Part shown: positions 7,683 through 15,187 of the stretch, one piece after another
Numbering within the stretch: the stretch's first letter is position 1
Layout: the number at the start of each line of letters is the position of its first letter
NCBI GenBank assembly: GCA_048498415.1
Contig: JBEHYA010000023.1
Span: 1-24,698, forward strand
DNA length: 24,698 nucleotides
Reading direction: 5' to 3'
From: JBEHYA01 sp048498415
GTDB lineage: Bacteria; Pseudomonadota; Alphaproteobacteria; UBA9219; RGZA01
Made by a program: the position numbers and the translations under genes
Notes under the pieces: generated by a model
What the model saw: the letters and a program-made list of their open reading frames with translations, nothing else
The model's database searches: none
What the model was told of the DNA's origin: nothing

Positions 7683-7845
7683 CCCTTTACCGATCCGCCA
7701 TAACTACCACCGAACCCCTATCCAACCGCCTGCTGCCGGCCATGCTGGCCTTGAAGGTGCCGCCTTGGCTGCGATGCGCCGCGTAGCCTTCCCCACAGCG
7801 AAGCAAGCAGCGCAGGCAAGCTCCTTCATTAAACCGCTGCGATAG
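7675..7845 (+). CDS. Small hypothetical protein (56 aa) of the mobile element
   Basis: The ATG at 7675 overlaps the stop of the recombinase tail as ATGAATAG, a layout typical of coupled genes. The product has 56 residues, is rich in Ala and Pro (IQPPAAGHAGLEGAALAAMRR) and ends FIKPLR. No motif is recognised. The next gene may start only six bases after its stop. If the element circularises, this gene would be the second in a recombinase-led operon. It is too short for a confident call; the overlap on one side and close spacing on the other are the support. Confidence 0.45.
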   Translation: MNSPLPIRHNYHRTPIQPPAAGHAGLEGAALAAMRRVAFPTAKQAAQASSFIKPLR

Positions 7846-7851
7846 CAGCGC

Positions 7852-8481
7852 ATGGAGGAAATAAAATACTGGGAAATCAACGGGCAGGCAAAAAACTGGC
7901 AAAGGATTTCGATTTTTCTCATGGCTAAAACCACCTGTGAAAGTGCCATCGCCATTAACATTAACTGGCTCTGGGCCGAGGGATTTCTGGCCCCGGCGAT
8001 AACGCAGGTGATTAACTGGCGCTCTGAGGGCCGACTGATCGCCGCCACCCTAACCCGGTTCAATGCTTCTCATAGTGAGCTGCGGCTGGCTTATAGGCAC
8101 GGCAGTGAGAAGGTAGAGCAGCATATCCCGATTTCATGGTCTGGCTGCCCCTATGGCGGGCAAAGGCCTTGGCTACACTGCACAGGCCTCGGCGGGCAAC
8201 ATCGCTGTGGGCGGCGCGTGATAAAACTATATGGCGGTATTAGCTCCCGTTTCGCCTGCCGGCACTGCCTCAACCTCTGTTACCAGTCGCAGCTTGAAAC
8301 GCCTACCGGTCGCCGGCATTTGCGGGCTAAGCGGTTGCATGAACGGATCGGTGGCGGCTGGTTCCTTGATGACCCGCCCAAGCCCAAAGGGATGCACTGG
8401 AAAACCTATCACCGCATCTTTGAGCGCATGGAAAATGCTTATAATCAAGCATTTCTAGCCGCTGCTTATTCAGCTTATTGA
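7852..8481 (+). CDS. Zinc-ribbon-like hypothetical protein of mobile elements
   Basis: The 209-residue protein has a basic C-terminal half with Cys/His pairs: SGCPYGGQRPWLHC, GQHRCGRRV, and FACRHCLNLCYQSQ near residues 118-170. I recall a widespread family with a W-x-x-C-x-x-GG-x-RPWF-x-C...CGRR...F-x-CRHC-x-x-L pattern in proteobacterial accessory DNA, often near recombinases; function is not known to me. The metal-binding pattern suggests nucleic-acid contact. The start is uncertain: ATG 7852 follows the previous stop by six bases, while ATG 7921 begins MAKTTCESAIAI, which fits the usual N-terminus better. Neither has a good ribosome-binding site. Confidence 0.65.
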   Translation: MEEIKYWEINGQAKNWQRISIFLMAKTTCESAIAININWLWAEGFLAPAITQVINWRSEGRLIAATLTRFNASHSELRLAYRHGSEKVEQHIPISWSGCPYGGQRPWLHCTGLGGQHRCGRRVIKLYGGISSRFACRHCLNLCYQSQLETPTGRRHLRAKRLHERIGGGWFLDDPPKPKGMHWKTYHRIFERMENAYNQAFLAAAYSAY

Positions 8482-8500
8482 TTTCTTTATCTTATACCAG

Positions 8501-8519
8501 TAACCTAGGTGGCAGGTTA
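8501..8519. promoter_or_regulatory. Inverted repeat, candidate CsoR operator
   Basis: TAACCT at 8501-8506 and AGGTTA at 8514-8519 form a 6-7-6 inverted repeat directly upstream of the csoR ribosome-binding site AGGAGA (8521-8526). CsoR proteins usually repress their own operon from a palindrome in this place. A TTATAC just upstream (8492-8497) could be a -10 element. No binding data; the position is the main argument. Confidence 0.45.
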
Positions 8520-8532
8520 TAGGAGATAGGAT

Positions 8533-8793
8533 ATGTCGCCCAAGAAAGCCAAAGCGTTGAAGCTCGCCCGCCAAGCCCAAGGGATGCTGGCGAAAGTCGT
8601 TGCCATGATCGAGGCGGACGAATACTGCCCCAACATCATCCAGCAGGCAGATAGCGCCGGTGGCTTCCTGACCAGCGTGAAGCGCGAACTGCTGGCCGGC
8701 CACCTCGACACCTGCTTGATGAAGCGCATGAGCGCCGATAAAGACGGCACGATCAAGGAAATGCTGAAAATCTACAACCTGTCAGGCAAGTGA
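8533..8793 (+). CDS. csoR: CsoR-family copper-sensing repressor
   Basis: The 86-residue all-helical protein belongs to the CsoR/RcnR/FrmR family. The Cu(I) ligands are present with exact family spacing: C32 (YCPNII), H57 and C61 (GHLDTC), matching C36, H61 and C65 of the Mycobacterium protein. An FrmR (formaldehyde) or RcnR (nickel) role would need a histidine or proline near the N-terminus and another neighbourhood. Cu(I) binding is expected to release DNA and allow transcription of the genes behind it. AGGAGA gives a strong ribosome-binding site. The stop overlaps the region of the copA start, and the next three genes follow with gaps of at most two bases, so the four form one operon. Confidence 0.92.
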   Translation: MSPKKAKALKLARQAQGMLAKVVAMIEADEYCPNIIQQADSAGGFLTSVKRELLAGHLDTCLMKRMSADKDGTIKEMLKIYNLSGK

Positions 8794-8795
8794 CG

Positions 8796-11045
8796 ATGGA
8801 AAACTCGGCCACCTATCCGGTCAAGGGGATGCATTGCGCCGCCTGCGCCGCCATCATTGAGAAGGCAGTGCGCAAGCTGGACGGGGTGCGCGAAGCCACC
8901 GCCAGCTACGGCACCGAAAGCCTGCGCGTGACCTTTGAGGAAGCGCTGGTGAGCCCTGAAAAGCGGTCCTGGGCAGTTGCGCCGTTAGGATACAAGCTGG
9001 TGCTGCCCAAGCCGCGCCCGGCTCCGGGCCAGAGCGCCGCGCCCAGCCTCAAAGACGAGAAGCAAGCCGAGCTGGCTGCTCTAAAAAATAAGGTGATTGT
9101 CGCCCTTTCGCTGGCGGCTATCAGCATGGTTATCATGGGCTGGGAAATGGCGGCGGGCTTCGGCCTGATCCCTGCGCCCGGCATGATACTGAAAGAGTTT
9201 TTCCACCATCTGCTGCCGCTGCTGGCCACCTATGCGCTATTCGCCATCGGCCTGCCGTATCTGAAAGGGCTTTATCGTTTCCTGCGCTACGGCGCGGCCA
9301 ACATGGACACCCTGATCGGCCTCGGCACCAGCGTCGCTTACCTGTACAGCTTCGTGCTGACGGCGTTTGAGGATCAGCTCCGGCCTTATCTGAACGTCGA
9401 ACACAATTATTACGATGTGACTATCGTGGTGATCGGCTTCATCACGCTGGGCAAATACCTTGAAGCCCGCGCCAAAGCCAAGACTGGCGACGCGATTGAA
9501 AAGCTGCTGGGCCTGCAAGCGCCGACGGCGTTGATACTGCGCGATGGGCAGGAAGTCGAAATTCCGGTTGAACAGGTTGCCATCGGCGATGTGATTGTTA
9601 TCAAGCCCGGCATGAAGCTGCCGGTCGATGGCGTGGTAGTGGACGGTCATTCCTATATCGACGAGGCGATGGTCTCCGGCGAAGCCATGCCGGTCGCCAA
9701 GCAGGCGGGCGACAAGGTGATCGGCGGCACTCTCAACACCACCGGCAGCTTCACCTTCCGGGCCACCAAGGTAGGCGCGGACACGCTACTTGCCTCGATC
9801 ATCCGCATGGTCGCCGATGCCCAAGGCAGTAAAGCCCCCATTCAGGCGCTGGCCGACAAGATTTCATCGGTATTCGTGCCGGTGGTGCTGGTGCTGGCCT
9901 TTGCGGCGCTCGGCACATGGCTGGCACTGGGGCATGAAGCGCAGGCGCTGACCGCCTTCATCGGCGTTCTCGTCATTGCTTGCCCCTGTGCGCTCGGCCT
10001 TGCCACGCCCACGGCCATCATGGTCTCGGTCGGCAAAGGTGCGCGGAATGGTATTCTGGTGAAAGATGCCGCCACGCTGGAAAAACTCTCCCGTGTCACC
10101 ACTGTGGTTGTCGATAAGACCGGCACCCTGACCGAAGGCAAGCCGGAGCTGGGCGAAGTGAAAACTTTTGCCGCTACCAGCCGCGATCAGGCGCTGGCTA
10201 TTCTGGCGGCGCTGGAAAGCCGGTCGGAACACCCGATTGCCCATGCCATCACCACAGCGGCCCGCAAGCAGGGCCTTACGCTGCCCGCTCTGAGCGTGTT
10301 TGACAGCATCAAAGGCAAAGGCGTGAAGGGCGTGATCGAAGGCCGGGAATATCTGGCTGGCAACATCGCGCTAATGAATGATCTGGGCCTACCGGTTGAT
10401 CTGGCAGCCATTGAACATGAAACCGCCGCTGGCAAAACACCGGTATTCCTCGCCACGCAGAAAGAATTGATCGCGCTGTTCTGGGTCAGCGATGCGATCA
10501 AGCCCGCCGCCAAGGCTGCGGTGGCCGATTTACAGGCGCTGGGCATGAATGTGGTGATGCTGACCGGTGATGCGCCCGGCACCGCCCGCCATGTGGCCGA
10601 TGCCGTGGGCATCAAGACCGTGAAGGCCGGGCTATTGCCGCAGGATAAGCTGGCCGAAATCAAATCCCTGCAACAAACCGGGCAAAGTGTAGCCATGACC
10701 GGCGACGGCGTGAACGATGCCCCGGCGCTGGCACAGGCCGATGTAGGTATTGCGATGGCGACCGGCACCGATGTGGCGATTGATACCGCCGGTATCACCC
10801 TCCTGCATGGCGACATTGCCAAGCTGGTGAAGGCCGTGCATCTGGCCCGCCAGACTATGACCGGTATCAAGCAGAACCTGTTCTGGGCGTTTATCTTCAA
10901 TCTGGTGGGCATCCCGCTGGCGGCAGGCGCATTGCAGCCGCTGCTGGGCTGGACGCTCTCGCCCGTATTCGCTGGCATGGCGATGGCATTTTCCAGCGTG
11001 GCGGTGGTTTCCAATTCGCTGCGCCTCAAATACAGCAGGCTCTGA
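8796..11045 (+). CDS. copA: Cu(I)-exporting P1B-type ATPase
   Basis: This 749-residue ATPase pumps Cu(I) out of the cytosol. An N-terminal HMA domain has GMHCAAC with C14 and C17. Eight membrane helices are expected, with the transport motif CPC at 396-398 in helix 6. The actuator domain has VSGEAMPV, the phosphorylation site is D440 in DKTGTLT, the SEHPIAHA motif identifies P1B pumps, and GDGVNDAPAL starts near 636. All catalytic motifs are intact. ATG 8796 is chosen over an in-frame GTG at 8790 that overlaps the csoR stop; both are possible. It is the second gene of the copper operon. Confidence 0.95.
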   Translation: MENSATYPVKGMHCAACAAIIEKAVRKLDGVREATASYGTESLRVTFEEALVSPEKRSWAVAPLGYKLVLPKPRPAPGQSAAPSLKDEKQAELAALKNKVIVALSLAAISMVIMGWEMAAGFGLIPAPGMILKEFFHHLLPLLATYALFAIGLPYLKGLYRFLRYGAANMDTLIGLGTSVAYLYSFVLTAFEDQLRPYLNVEHNYYDVTIVVIGFITLGKYLEARAKAKTGDAIEKLLGLQAPTALILRDGQEVEIPVEQVAIGDVIVIKPGMKLPVDGVVVDGHSYIDEAMVSGEAMPVAKQAGDKVIGGTLNTTGSFTFRATKVGADTLLASIIRMVADAQGSKAPIQALADKISSVFVPVVLVLAFAALGTWLALGHEAQALTAFIGVLVIACPCALGLATPTAIMVSVGKGARNGILVKDAATLEKLSRVTTVVVDKTGTLTEGKPELGEVKTFAATSRDQALAILAALESRSEHPIAHAITTAARKQGLTLPALSVFDSIKGKGVKGVIEGREYLAGNIALMNDLGLPVDLAAIEHETAAGKTPVFLATQKELIALFWVSDAIKPAAKAAVADLQALGMNVVMLTGDAPGTARHVADAVGIKTVKAGLLPQDKLAEIKSLQQTGQSVAMTGDGVNDAPALAQADVGIAMATGTDVAIDTAGITLLHGDIAKLVKAVHLARQTMTGIKQNLFWAFIFNLVGIPLAAGALQPLLGWTLSPVFAGMAMAFSSVAVVSNSLRLKYSRL

Positions 11046-11046
11046 C

Positions 11047-12066
11047 ATGAACGCACAAACTTTCTACGTTTCCGGGATGCACTGCAAAGCCTGCCCCATG
11101 CTGGTCGAAAGCGAATTGCTGGATGTGCCGGGTATCACGGCAGCCAAGGCGTCGCTCAAAACCCAGCAGGTTGAAATCGAGGGGCCGCTGGCCGGTGAAG
11201 TGCCGGAAGCCCTCATGCAGCAGGCGAACCCGGTACTTGAAAAACACGGCTACCTTCTCACGCTGGAAAAACCGCGCCACATCCCGGCATGGCGGGAATT
11301 TGCTGTTGCTGTTCCTATCGCCGCCCTGTTCCTCGGCATCTTCATCGCCTTGCAAAAGCTTGGCCTCGTCAATCTGGTCGATGCTAGGAACATGACCTAC
11401 GGCACGGCCTTCGTGATCGGTCTGATTGCCTCTATCTCCACCTGCATGGCGGTGGTGGGTGGGCTCACTCTGTCGGTCTCCGCCAATTTCGCCAAAGAAG
11501 GCGATAAGGTCACGCCGCAAGTACTGTTCCATGTCGGGCGGCTGGTCGCGTTTTTCCTGCTGGGCGGCGTGATCGGCTCGCTGGGCGCGGAGTTTCAGAT
11601 GGGCGGCACCGGCACCTTGCTGGTGAACCTCGCCATCGGCCTCATCATGCTTGTGCTGGGCATCAATCTGCTGGATGTATTCCCGTTTATGAAGAAGTTG
11701 CAGCCCACGCTGCCACGCTTCCTGTCCAGCCACCTCATGCAGATCGAAAAGCTGAACCACACGCTCACCCCGGCGCTGCTAGGTGCGGTGACGTTCTTTC
11801 TGCCCTGCGGCTTCACCCAGTCGATGCAGTTCATCACGCTATCCTCCGGCGGCTTCCTGAACGGCGGCCTGACCATGCTGGTCTTCGCGCTGGGTACGCT
11901 GCCGGTGCTAGGGGCGCTTAGCTTCGCCTCGCTGAGCATCCACTCGCGCAAGGCATCTGGCATCTTTTTTAAAGCGTCCGGCCTGATCGTGATCGCCTTT
12001 GCGTTGTTTAATCTGATGAACGTCTTTGTTGTAGCTGGTATTATCCAACCTGTTGTGAGGCTGTAA
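11047..12066 (+). CDS. HMA domain fused to TauE/SafE-DsbD-like membrane protein
   Basis: The 339-residue protein starts with a heavy-metal-associated domain (residues 1-75; GMHCKAC with C13 and C16), a linker, and then about seven hydrophobic helices at about 85-335. The membrane part resembles the DsbD_2 or UreH-like group annotated as sulfite exporter TauE/SafE; it carries a repeated-helix pattern with conserved C near STCMAVVGGL and LPCGFTQSMQ, where a Cys sits in each half. Such fusions occur beside copA in many bacteria and are thought to take part in copper delivery or export. The start lies one base after the copA stop, so translation is coupled. The transported species is not known. 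Confidence 0.85.
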   Translation: MNAQTFYVSGMHCKACPMLVESELLDVPGITAAKASLKTQQVEIEGPLAGEVPEALMQQANPVLEKHGYLLTLEKPRHIPAWREFAVAVPIAALFLGIFIALQKLGLVNLVDARNMTYGTAFVIGLIASISTCMAVVGGLTLSVSANFAKEGDKVTPQVLFHVGRLVAFFLLGGVIGSLGAEFQMGGTGTLLVNLAIGLIMLVLGINLLDVFPFMKKLQPTLPRFLSSHLMQIEKLNHTLTPALLGAVTFFLPCGFTQSMQFITLSSGGFLNGGLTMLVFALGTLPVLGALSFASLSIHSRKASGIFFKASGLIVIAFALFNLMNVFVVAGIIQPVVRL

Positions 12067-12067
12067 A

Positions 12068-12550
12068 ATGCAAAAGAAACAAATCATCATCGCACTGGGC
12101 GTAGTGGCCGTTGTTGGGATCGGCGTGGGGCTGGAATTGGCCACAAAGCCCACGCCTGCGCCAGAATCAGTAGTCCAGCCGGTAGCAACTGCTGCTCCGC
12201 AGGAAGCACCAGCCTCCGGCCCACAGCAGACCTTAGCGCCGCAAGCTGCCGGCATTAGTCCGAATGTGCGCGTTGAAAATGGCGAGCAGATTATCGACAT
12301 CGAGGCCAAGGGCGGCTATTCCCCGGAAACCACTGTGGCCCGCGCCAACATGCCCACCAAGCTGAATTTCAAAACCGATGGCACTTACGATTGCTCCACC
12401 GTTGTGAGCATCCCCGACCTGCAATACCGTGGCCACCTGCCCATGACCGGCATGACCTCAGTAGATGTCCCCGCACAACAGCCCGGCAAGGAGCTAAGCG
12501 GCACCTGCGGCATGGGGATGTATGGGTTTAGCGTGAGGTTTGCAGGGTGA
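12068..12550 (+). CDS. Membrane-anchored cupredoxin-domain protein
   Basis: The 160-residue protein has one N-terminal membrane segment (5-22), a Pro/Ala/Gln-rich linker (27-62) and a C-terminal cupredoxin-like domain (about 70-158). Candidate copper ligands are C109 in YDCSTVV, H123, C147, M149 and M151 in GTCGMGMYGF. This is the copper-binding loop style of small periplasmic cupredoxins linked to copper-export operons. It follows the HMA-TauE gene after one base and closes the operon, so it probably accepts copper outside the inner membrane. It converges with the nuclease gene with only three bases between; I see no terminator there. Confidence 0.8.
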   Translation: MQKKQIIIALGVVAVVGIGVGLELATKPTPAPESVVQPVATAAPQEAPASGPQQTLAPQAAGISPNVRVENGEQIIDIEAKGGYSPETTVARANMPTKLNFKTDGTYDCSTVVSIPDLQYRGHLPMTGMTSVDVPAQQPGKELSGTCGMGMYGFSVRFAG

Positions 12551-12553
12551 GGT

Positions 12554-13072
12554 TTATTCCTCGGCTTCATCCCATAGCTTCTTGCATTGCGCGGCGTAGT
12601 TGTCGATCACGCGCTGGTCATTTCTAATTACCAAGACGTTCTCTGCGTTCCGCTTCTCGGCGGATTTGGTGTAGTTGAAGCTGCCGAGCTGCAAAACCTT
12701 GTCGTCGATCACCATGAATTTGTTGTGCATGATGGCGTAGTGGTCGTTGATGCGGGTTGGTACGCCACTTTCTTCCAGATAATGAAAAAGGCTGCGCTTC
12801 TGCCGGCGCTGACTTTTATCTAGAACGACTTTCAGCTCTACGTCGGCGTCGTGGGCCGCGATCAGAGCATCCGCGATGGGTTGGGACGTAAAAGAATAGG
12901 CAGCTACGCAGATGCTCTCTTTGGCCTCACTCACCGTTTTTACTACCAATTCGGTCGCACCTTGGCGCGGGGAGAAGGCGTTCTCGGTAGAGGATTTGGC
13001 CGCAAGTGGTAAGGGCAAGGTCAGCGAAACGATAAATAAAAAGCTGGTGCTGTGGAGCAGGACGTTGTTCAT
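12554..13072 (-). CDS. Phospholipase D-family endonuclease (Nuc-like), exported
   Basis: The 172-residue protein has one HKD motif: H116, K118 and D123 in IMHNKFMVIDD, then GSFNYTKSAEKRNAEN. A signal peptide (about 1-25, ending LPLAAKS) directs it to the periplasm. Length and layout match the Nuc endonuclease of plasmid pKM101 and Salmonella, which works as a dimer and cuts DNA without metal. Nuc genes are frequent on plasmids and islands. The gene overlaps the membrane-protein gene by four bases (ATGA at 13069-13072), so the two are co-translated. A defence or DNA-scavenging role is possible; nothing in the sequence decides. Confidence 0.88.
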   Translation of the reverse strand: MNNVLLHSTSFLFIVSLTLPLPLAAKSSTENAFSPRQGATELVVKTVSEAKESICVAAYSFTSQPIADALIAAHDADVELKVVLDKSQRRQKRSLFHYLEESGVPTRINDHYAIMHNKFMVIDDKVLQLGSFNYTKSAEKRNAENVLVIRNDQRVIDNYAAQCKKLWDEAEE

Positions 13073-13503
13073 GATTTAAATAGTTCCCGCGTCTCTGAAT
13101 AAATACCACATAGTTTCAGTACAACCGGCAGAAGCATAAGGCCATATACAGCGGTGCCGATGAGGTAAACGCCAAATATCTTTTGCCCGGCCCATTGCAA
13201 CCCAGCCACCAACAGGCCTTGCAGCACCCACGATAAAATCCACAGATGGGCGGGTATTTTCTTGCCGCCGACTTCTAGTTTTAAGAACGGCCATTGCAAA
13301 GCGGCAATAAAAATATCTTTTCGGATTACCTTTTCAGTCTCGCCGGCGGCGGCCCAACCTTCATAGAATTTTGTTAGAACATGAAATCCGGCTGCCATGT
13401 AGCTTAGCCAGACGGCTTGGATATATGGTGGCAAGGCAGGATTTAAAATTCCTGCACCGATGTGTATGGCCACTAAAAAAGTGATGACAAGGGCTACACC
13501 CAT
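13069..13503 (-). CDS. Small integral membrane protein, function unknown
   Basis: The 144-residue protein has about four hydrophobic segments (roughly 1-20, 25-45, 88-108, 112-135) with a short polar loop GETEKVIRKD between. I do not recognise the family. The start is well placed: GGGAG lies six bases before the ATG. It is unusual that an intrinsic terminator sits only 16 bases before the ATG, so expression must read through it; see the leader RNA entry. It is coupled by ATGA to the nuclease gene downstream, which suggests a shared task, such as protection from or placement of the nuclease. Confidence 0.65.
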   Translation of the reverse strand: MGVALVITFLVAIHIGAGILNPALPPYIQAVWLSYMAAGFHVLTKFYEGWAAAGETEKVIRKDIFIAALQWPFLKLEVGGKKIPAHLWILSWVLQGLLVAGLQWAGQKIFGVYLIGTAVYGLMLLPVVLKLCGIYSETRELFKS

Positions 13504-13519
13504 TCTTTTCTCCCGGTCT

Positions 13520-13556
13520 AAAAAGAAAAAGCCACCAAGGCGTCCATTCCTTGGTG
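13520..13556 (-). terminator. Intrinsic terminator before the membrane-protein gene
   Basis: On the minus strand CACCAAGG pairs perfectly with CCTTGGTG around an eight-base loop, followed by GC and then TTTTTCTTTTT. This is a classical rho-independent terminator. It ends 16 bases upstream of the ATG at 13503, a position typical of attenuators. CTCCCGGTC and GACCGGGAG flank it and could form an outer stem that includes the ribosome-binding site. Confidence 0.8.
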
Positions 13557-13730
13557 ACCGGGAGTTTGTTGATCGTGTCTAGACGACCGCGACGGCCTTT
13601 ACGCCGTGAGGCGTTGGACATGCGCCGCCGCCTCCCGGTCATAAAGACCGAAAGGCAGCGTTAGTGACGGCAACGCGAAACGCCGCTAGACACGAGGCAA
13701 CAACACCCCGGCAAGTGCTATCGCACCCGC
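13520..13730 (-). ncRNA. Structured leader RNA or attenuator (candidate, unnamed)
   Basis: From a likely start near 13730 the minus-strand RNA contains a 10-bp closing stem (13686-13695 with 13573-13582, perfect) that encloses at least three hairpins: 13672-13676 with 13658-13662, 13646-13650 with 13636-13640, and 13603-13607 with 13592-13596. It ends in the terminator at 13520. The nonamer GACCGGGAG occurs twice, at 13632-13640 and 13510-13518 over the ribosome-binding site, and its complement lies between at 13556-13564, so two pairings exclude each other. I do not recognise it as tmRNA, RNase P RNA, SRP RNA or a named riboswitch. It may also act as a separate small RNA. Confidence 0.55.
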
Positions 13731-13736
13731 AATTTG

Positions 13737-13765
13737 ATAATGGGGGCAAAATCCGGTAAAATCAA
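13737..13765 (-). promoter_or_regulatory. Candidate promoter for the structured leader
   Basis: On the minus strand TTGATT (13765-13760) and CATTAT (13742-13737) are separated by 17 bases. Each matches four of six bases of the sigma-70 boxes. The start would be near 13730, just upstream of the structured RNA. No other gene is available for it in that direction. Confidence 0.45.
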
Positions 13766-13809
13766 TTTTAAGATTAAGCGCGTATCACGCCTCTCAAACA
13801 GCAGTTCGG

Positions 13810-14799
13810 ATGTTGTCTAAATCAGCACCTACACAGCCACCCCAGCCTTTCCCGCCAGCAGCAAGAACGCAGTTGGGCCAATTTTTGGGGGCGCAGACAG
13901 CCCAGCTTTTAGCAGGCATCCCGCCTGCATTATTTCATTACACAACACCCGCAGGGATGCAGGGCATCCTGACCTCCGGCGTATTAAGGGCTTACAACCT
14001 CGGCCAGATGACAGATTTCACGGAAGGGTTATATGCCGCGTCGATCATGAGTGCGGTTCTTGATCGGGCGTTCGCTTCGGCAAAAGATGACAATATAAAG
14101 CAACTGCTCGCCGCCCTGCGCCGGCAACTGACAAAAGTCGATTTATCAAATGTATTTGCATTGTCGCTCACGGAAGATGGCGACGAACCCGGCATGTGGG
14201 AGATTTACGCCGAAGGCGGACAAGGATTTGGTTTCGCTATACCGATTTACAAGGCTCTAAAATGGCGAGAAGAACACAAAGCTATGTTTTTAAAATGCCA
14301 TTACAAACCCGAAGAACTCGAAAGTTTTTGTAAAGCCGCGCTGCAAAAAATAACCGATATCTACCTTGGCGATGTCGCCGCCGGTGCGGCTCCCAACCCA
14401 GATGTTTACGCCGCAATGTTCCTTGAAGATGTTTCGTGGTTTGCGCCGGCGTTTAAACAGCAAATCCGCGCTGATGAAAAGGAGTGGCGTTATGTGGTCG
14501 TGCGGCCCGTGGCAGAGCATAAGCATACAGACGACGGGCGTGCCTACATTGAACTCCCCCTTCAACCAACCCCGCAATTCCCGCACCCTATCGAAGCAAT
14601 CTGTGCCGGCCCGAATTGCGATTACGATGATACAATCCGACCCTTGCAGCGTCTGTTATTTGAAAAAGGGCATGGCGCGAATTATCCGGTTCACCTTTCC
14701 AAACACTTCGCTGCGCGCGCAGGGCGTCAATCACCGCCATTAAATTATCCAGCGCCAATATCGGCGGTCGCCAACCTGCTGAATAGCAAGTTGAACTAA
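13810..14799 (+). CDS. DUF2971 family protein
   Basis: The 329-residue protein has LFHYTTPAGMQGILTSGVLRA (key residues H43, Y44, T45), then a MTDFTE segment (67-72) and GMWEIYAEGGQGFGFAI (about 135-151). This HYT...NDxxE...W-x-x-YA-x-x-x-GF layout is that of DUF2971. Such proteins occur often in phage and defence loci; some resemble ADP-ribosyltransferase folds by their H-Y pattern, but that is a guess here. No signal peptide. The first 38 residues are Pro/Ala-rich and may be disordered, or the true start may lie later, as no good ribosome-binding site is seen. It stands alone between the leader RNA and the recombinase module. Confidence 0.75.
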   Translation: MLSKSAPTQPPQPFPPAARTQLGQFLGAQTAQLLAGIPPALFHYTTPAGMQGILTSGVLRAYNLGQMTDFTEGLYAASIMSAVLDRAFASAKDDNIKQLLAALRRQLTKVDLSNVFALSLTEDGDEPGMWEIYAEGGQGFGFAIPIYKALKWREEHKAMFLKCHYKPEELESFCKAALQKITDIYLGDVAAGAAPNPDVYAAMFLEDVSWFAPAFKQQIRADEKEWRYVVVRPVAEHKHTDDGRAYIELPLQPTPQFPHPIEAICAGPNCDYDDTIRPLQRLLFEKGHGANYPVHLSKHFAARAGRQSPPLNYPAPISAVANLLNSKLN

Positions 14800-14920
14800 T
14801 TAAGCAAACCAATCTCCTTTTTTCTGACCTCATAATTTGTGGTTGCCCCCAAACTGAGAATCGGCATAAAGTTTTTTTGCTTACCAAGGCTTCCGCCGCC
14901 CTGAAAGGGGGCTGCAAGCG

Positions 14921-15187
14921 TTGGTACGTTCAAAATCCCTCAAACGCAAAGCTATACGCGCTGCGGCCCGTCGCAGGCCGGCACCTGTGCCGAAGCTTTT
15001 GCCTGCGCTGGATTCCCTTGTTGATGATAATCAGGCATATCTTAAACAACTTGGCTTGGAAGGTGAGGCCGCCCAGCAATTTGTAATGGCCATGCAGGGG
15101 CTTATTGAAACCATTCTTAATAAGAAATACGGGCTGGAAGACTACCATGAAGAAAACGCAACAAACCCGCCGCACACCACCCACTAA
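14921..15187 (+). CDS. Small basic protein upstream of recombinase
   Basis: The predicted 88-residue protein starts at a TTG with an AAGGGGG about ten bases before. The N-terminus is strongly basic (KSLKRKAIRAAARRR); residues 30-75 form two likely helices (LVDDNQAYLKQLGLEGE, AAQQFVMAMQGLIETIL). It overlaps the start of the recombinase by 41 bp, which suggests coupled translation. It may be a DNA-binding accessory or directionality factor, by position only. The start codon is the weak point of the call; I do not recognise the family. Confidence 0.55.
   Translation: MVRSKSLKRKAIRAAARRRPAPVPKLLPALDSLVDDNQAYLKQLGLEGEAAQQFVMAMQGLIETILNKKYGLEDYHEENATNPPHTTH

Noticed and set aside
7687..8063. Leftward frames at the left end of the element
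   Set aside because: They run antisense to the 56-codon frame and the zinc-ribbon gene and contain no recognisable domain.
13573..13695. Retron msr-msd RNA because of the closing inverted repeat
   Set aside because: No reverse transcriptase is present nearby, and the terminator and promoter place the RNA as a leader of the membrane-protein gene.
13519..13730. tmRNA, RNase P RNA or SRP RNA
   Set aside because: No tag reading frame with terminal Ala-Ala, no P4-type core motif and no SRP GGAA tetraloop motif were found.
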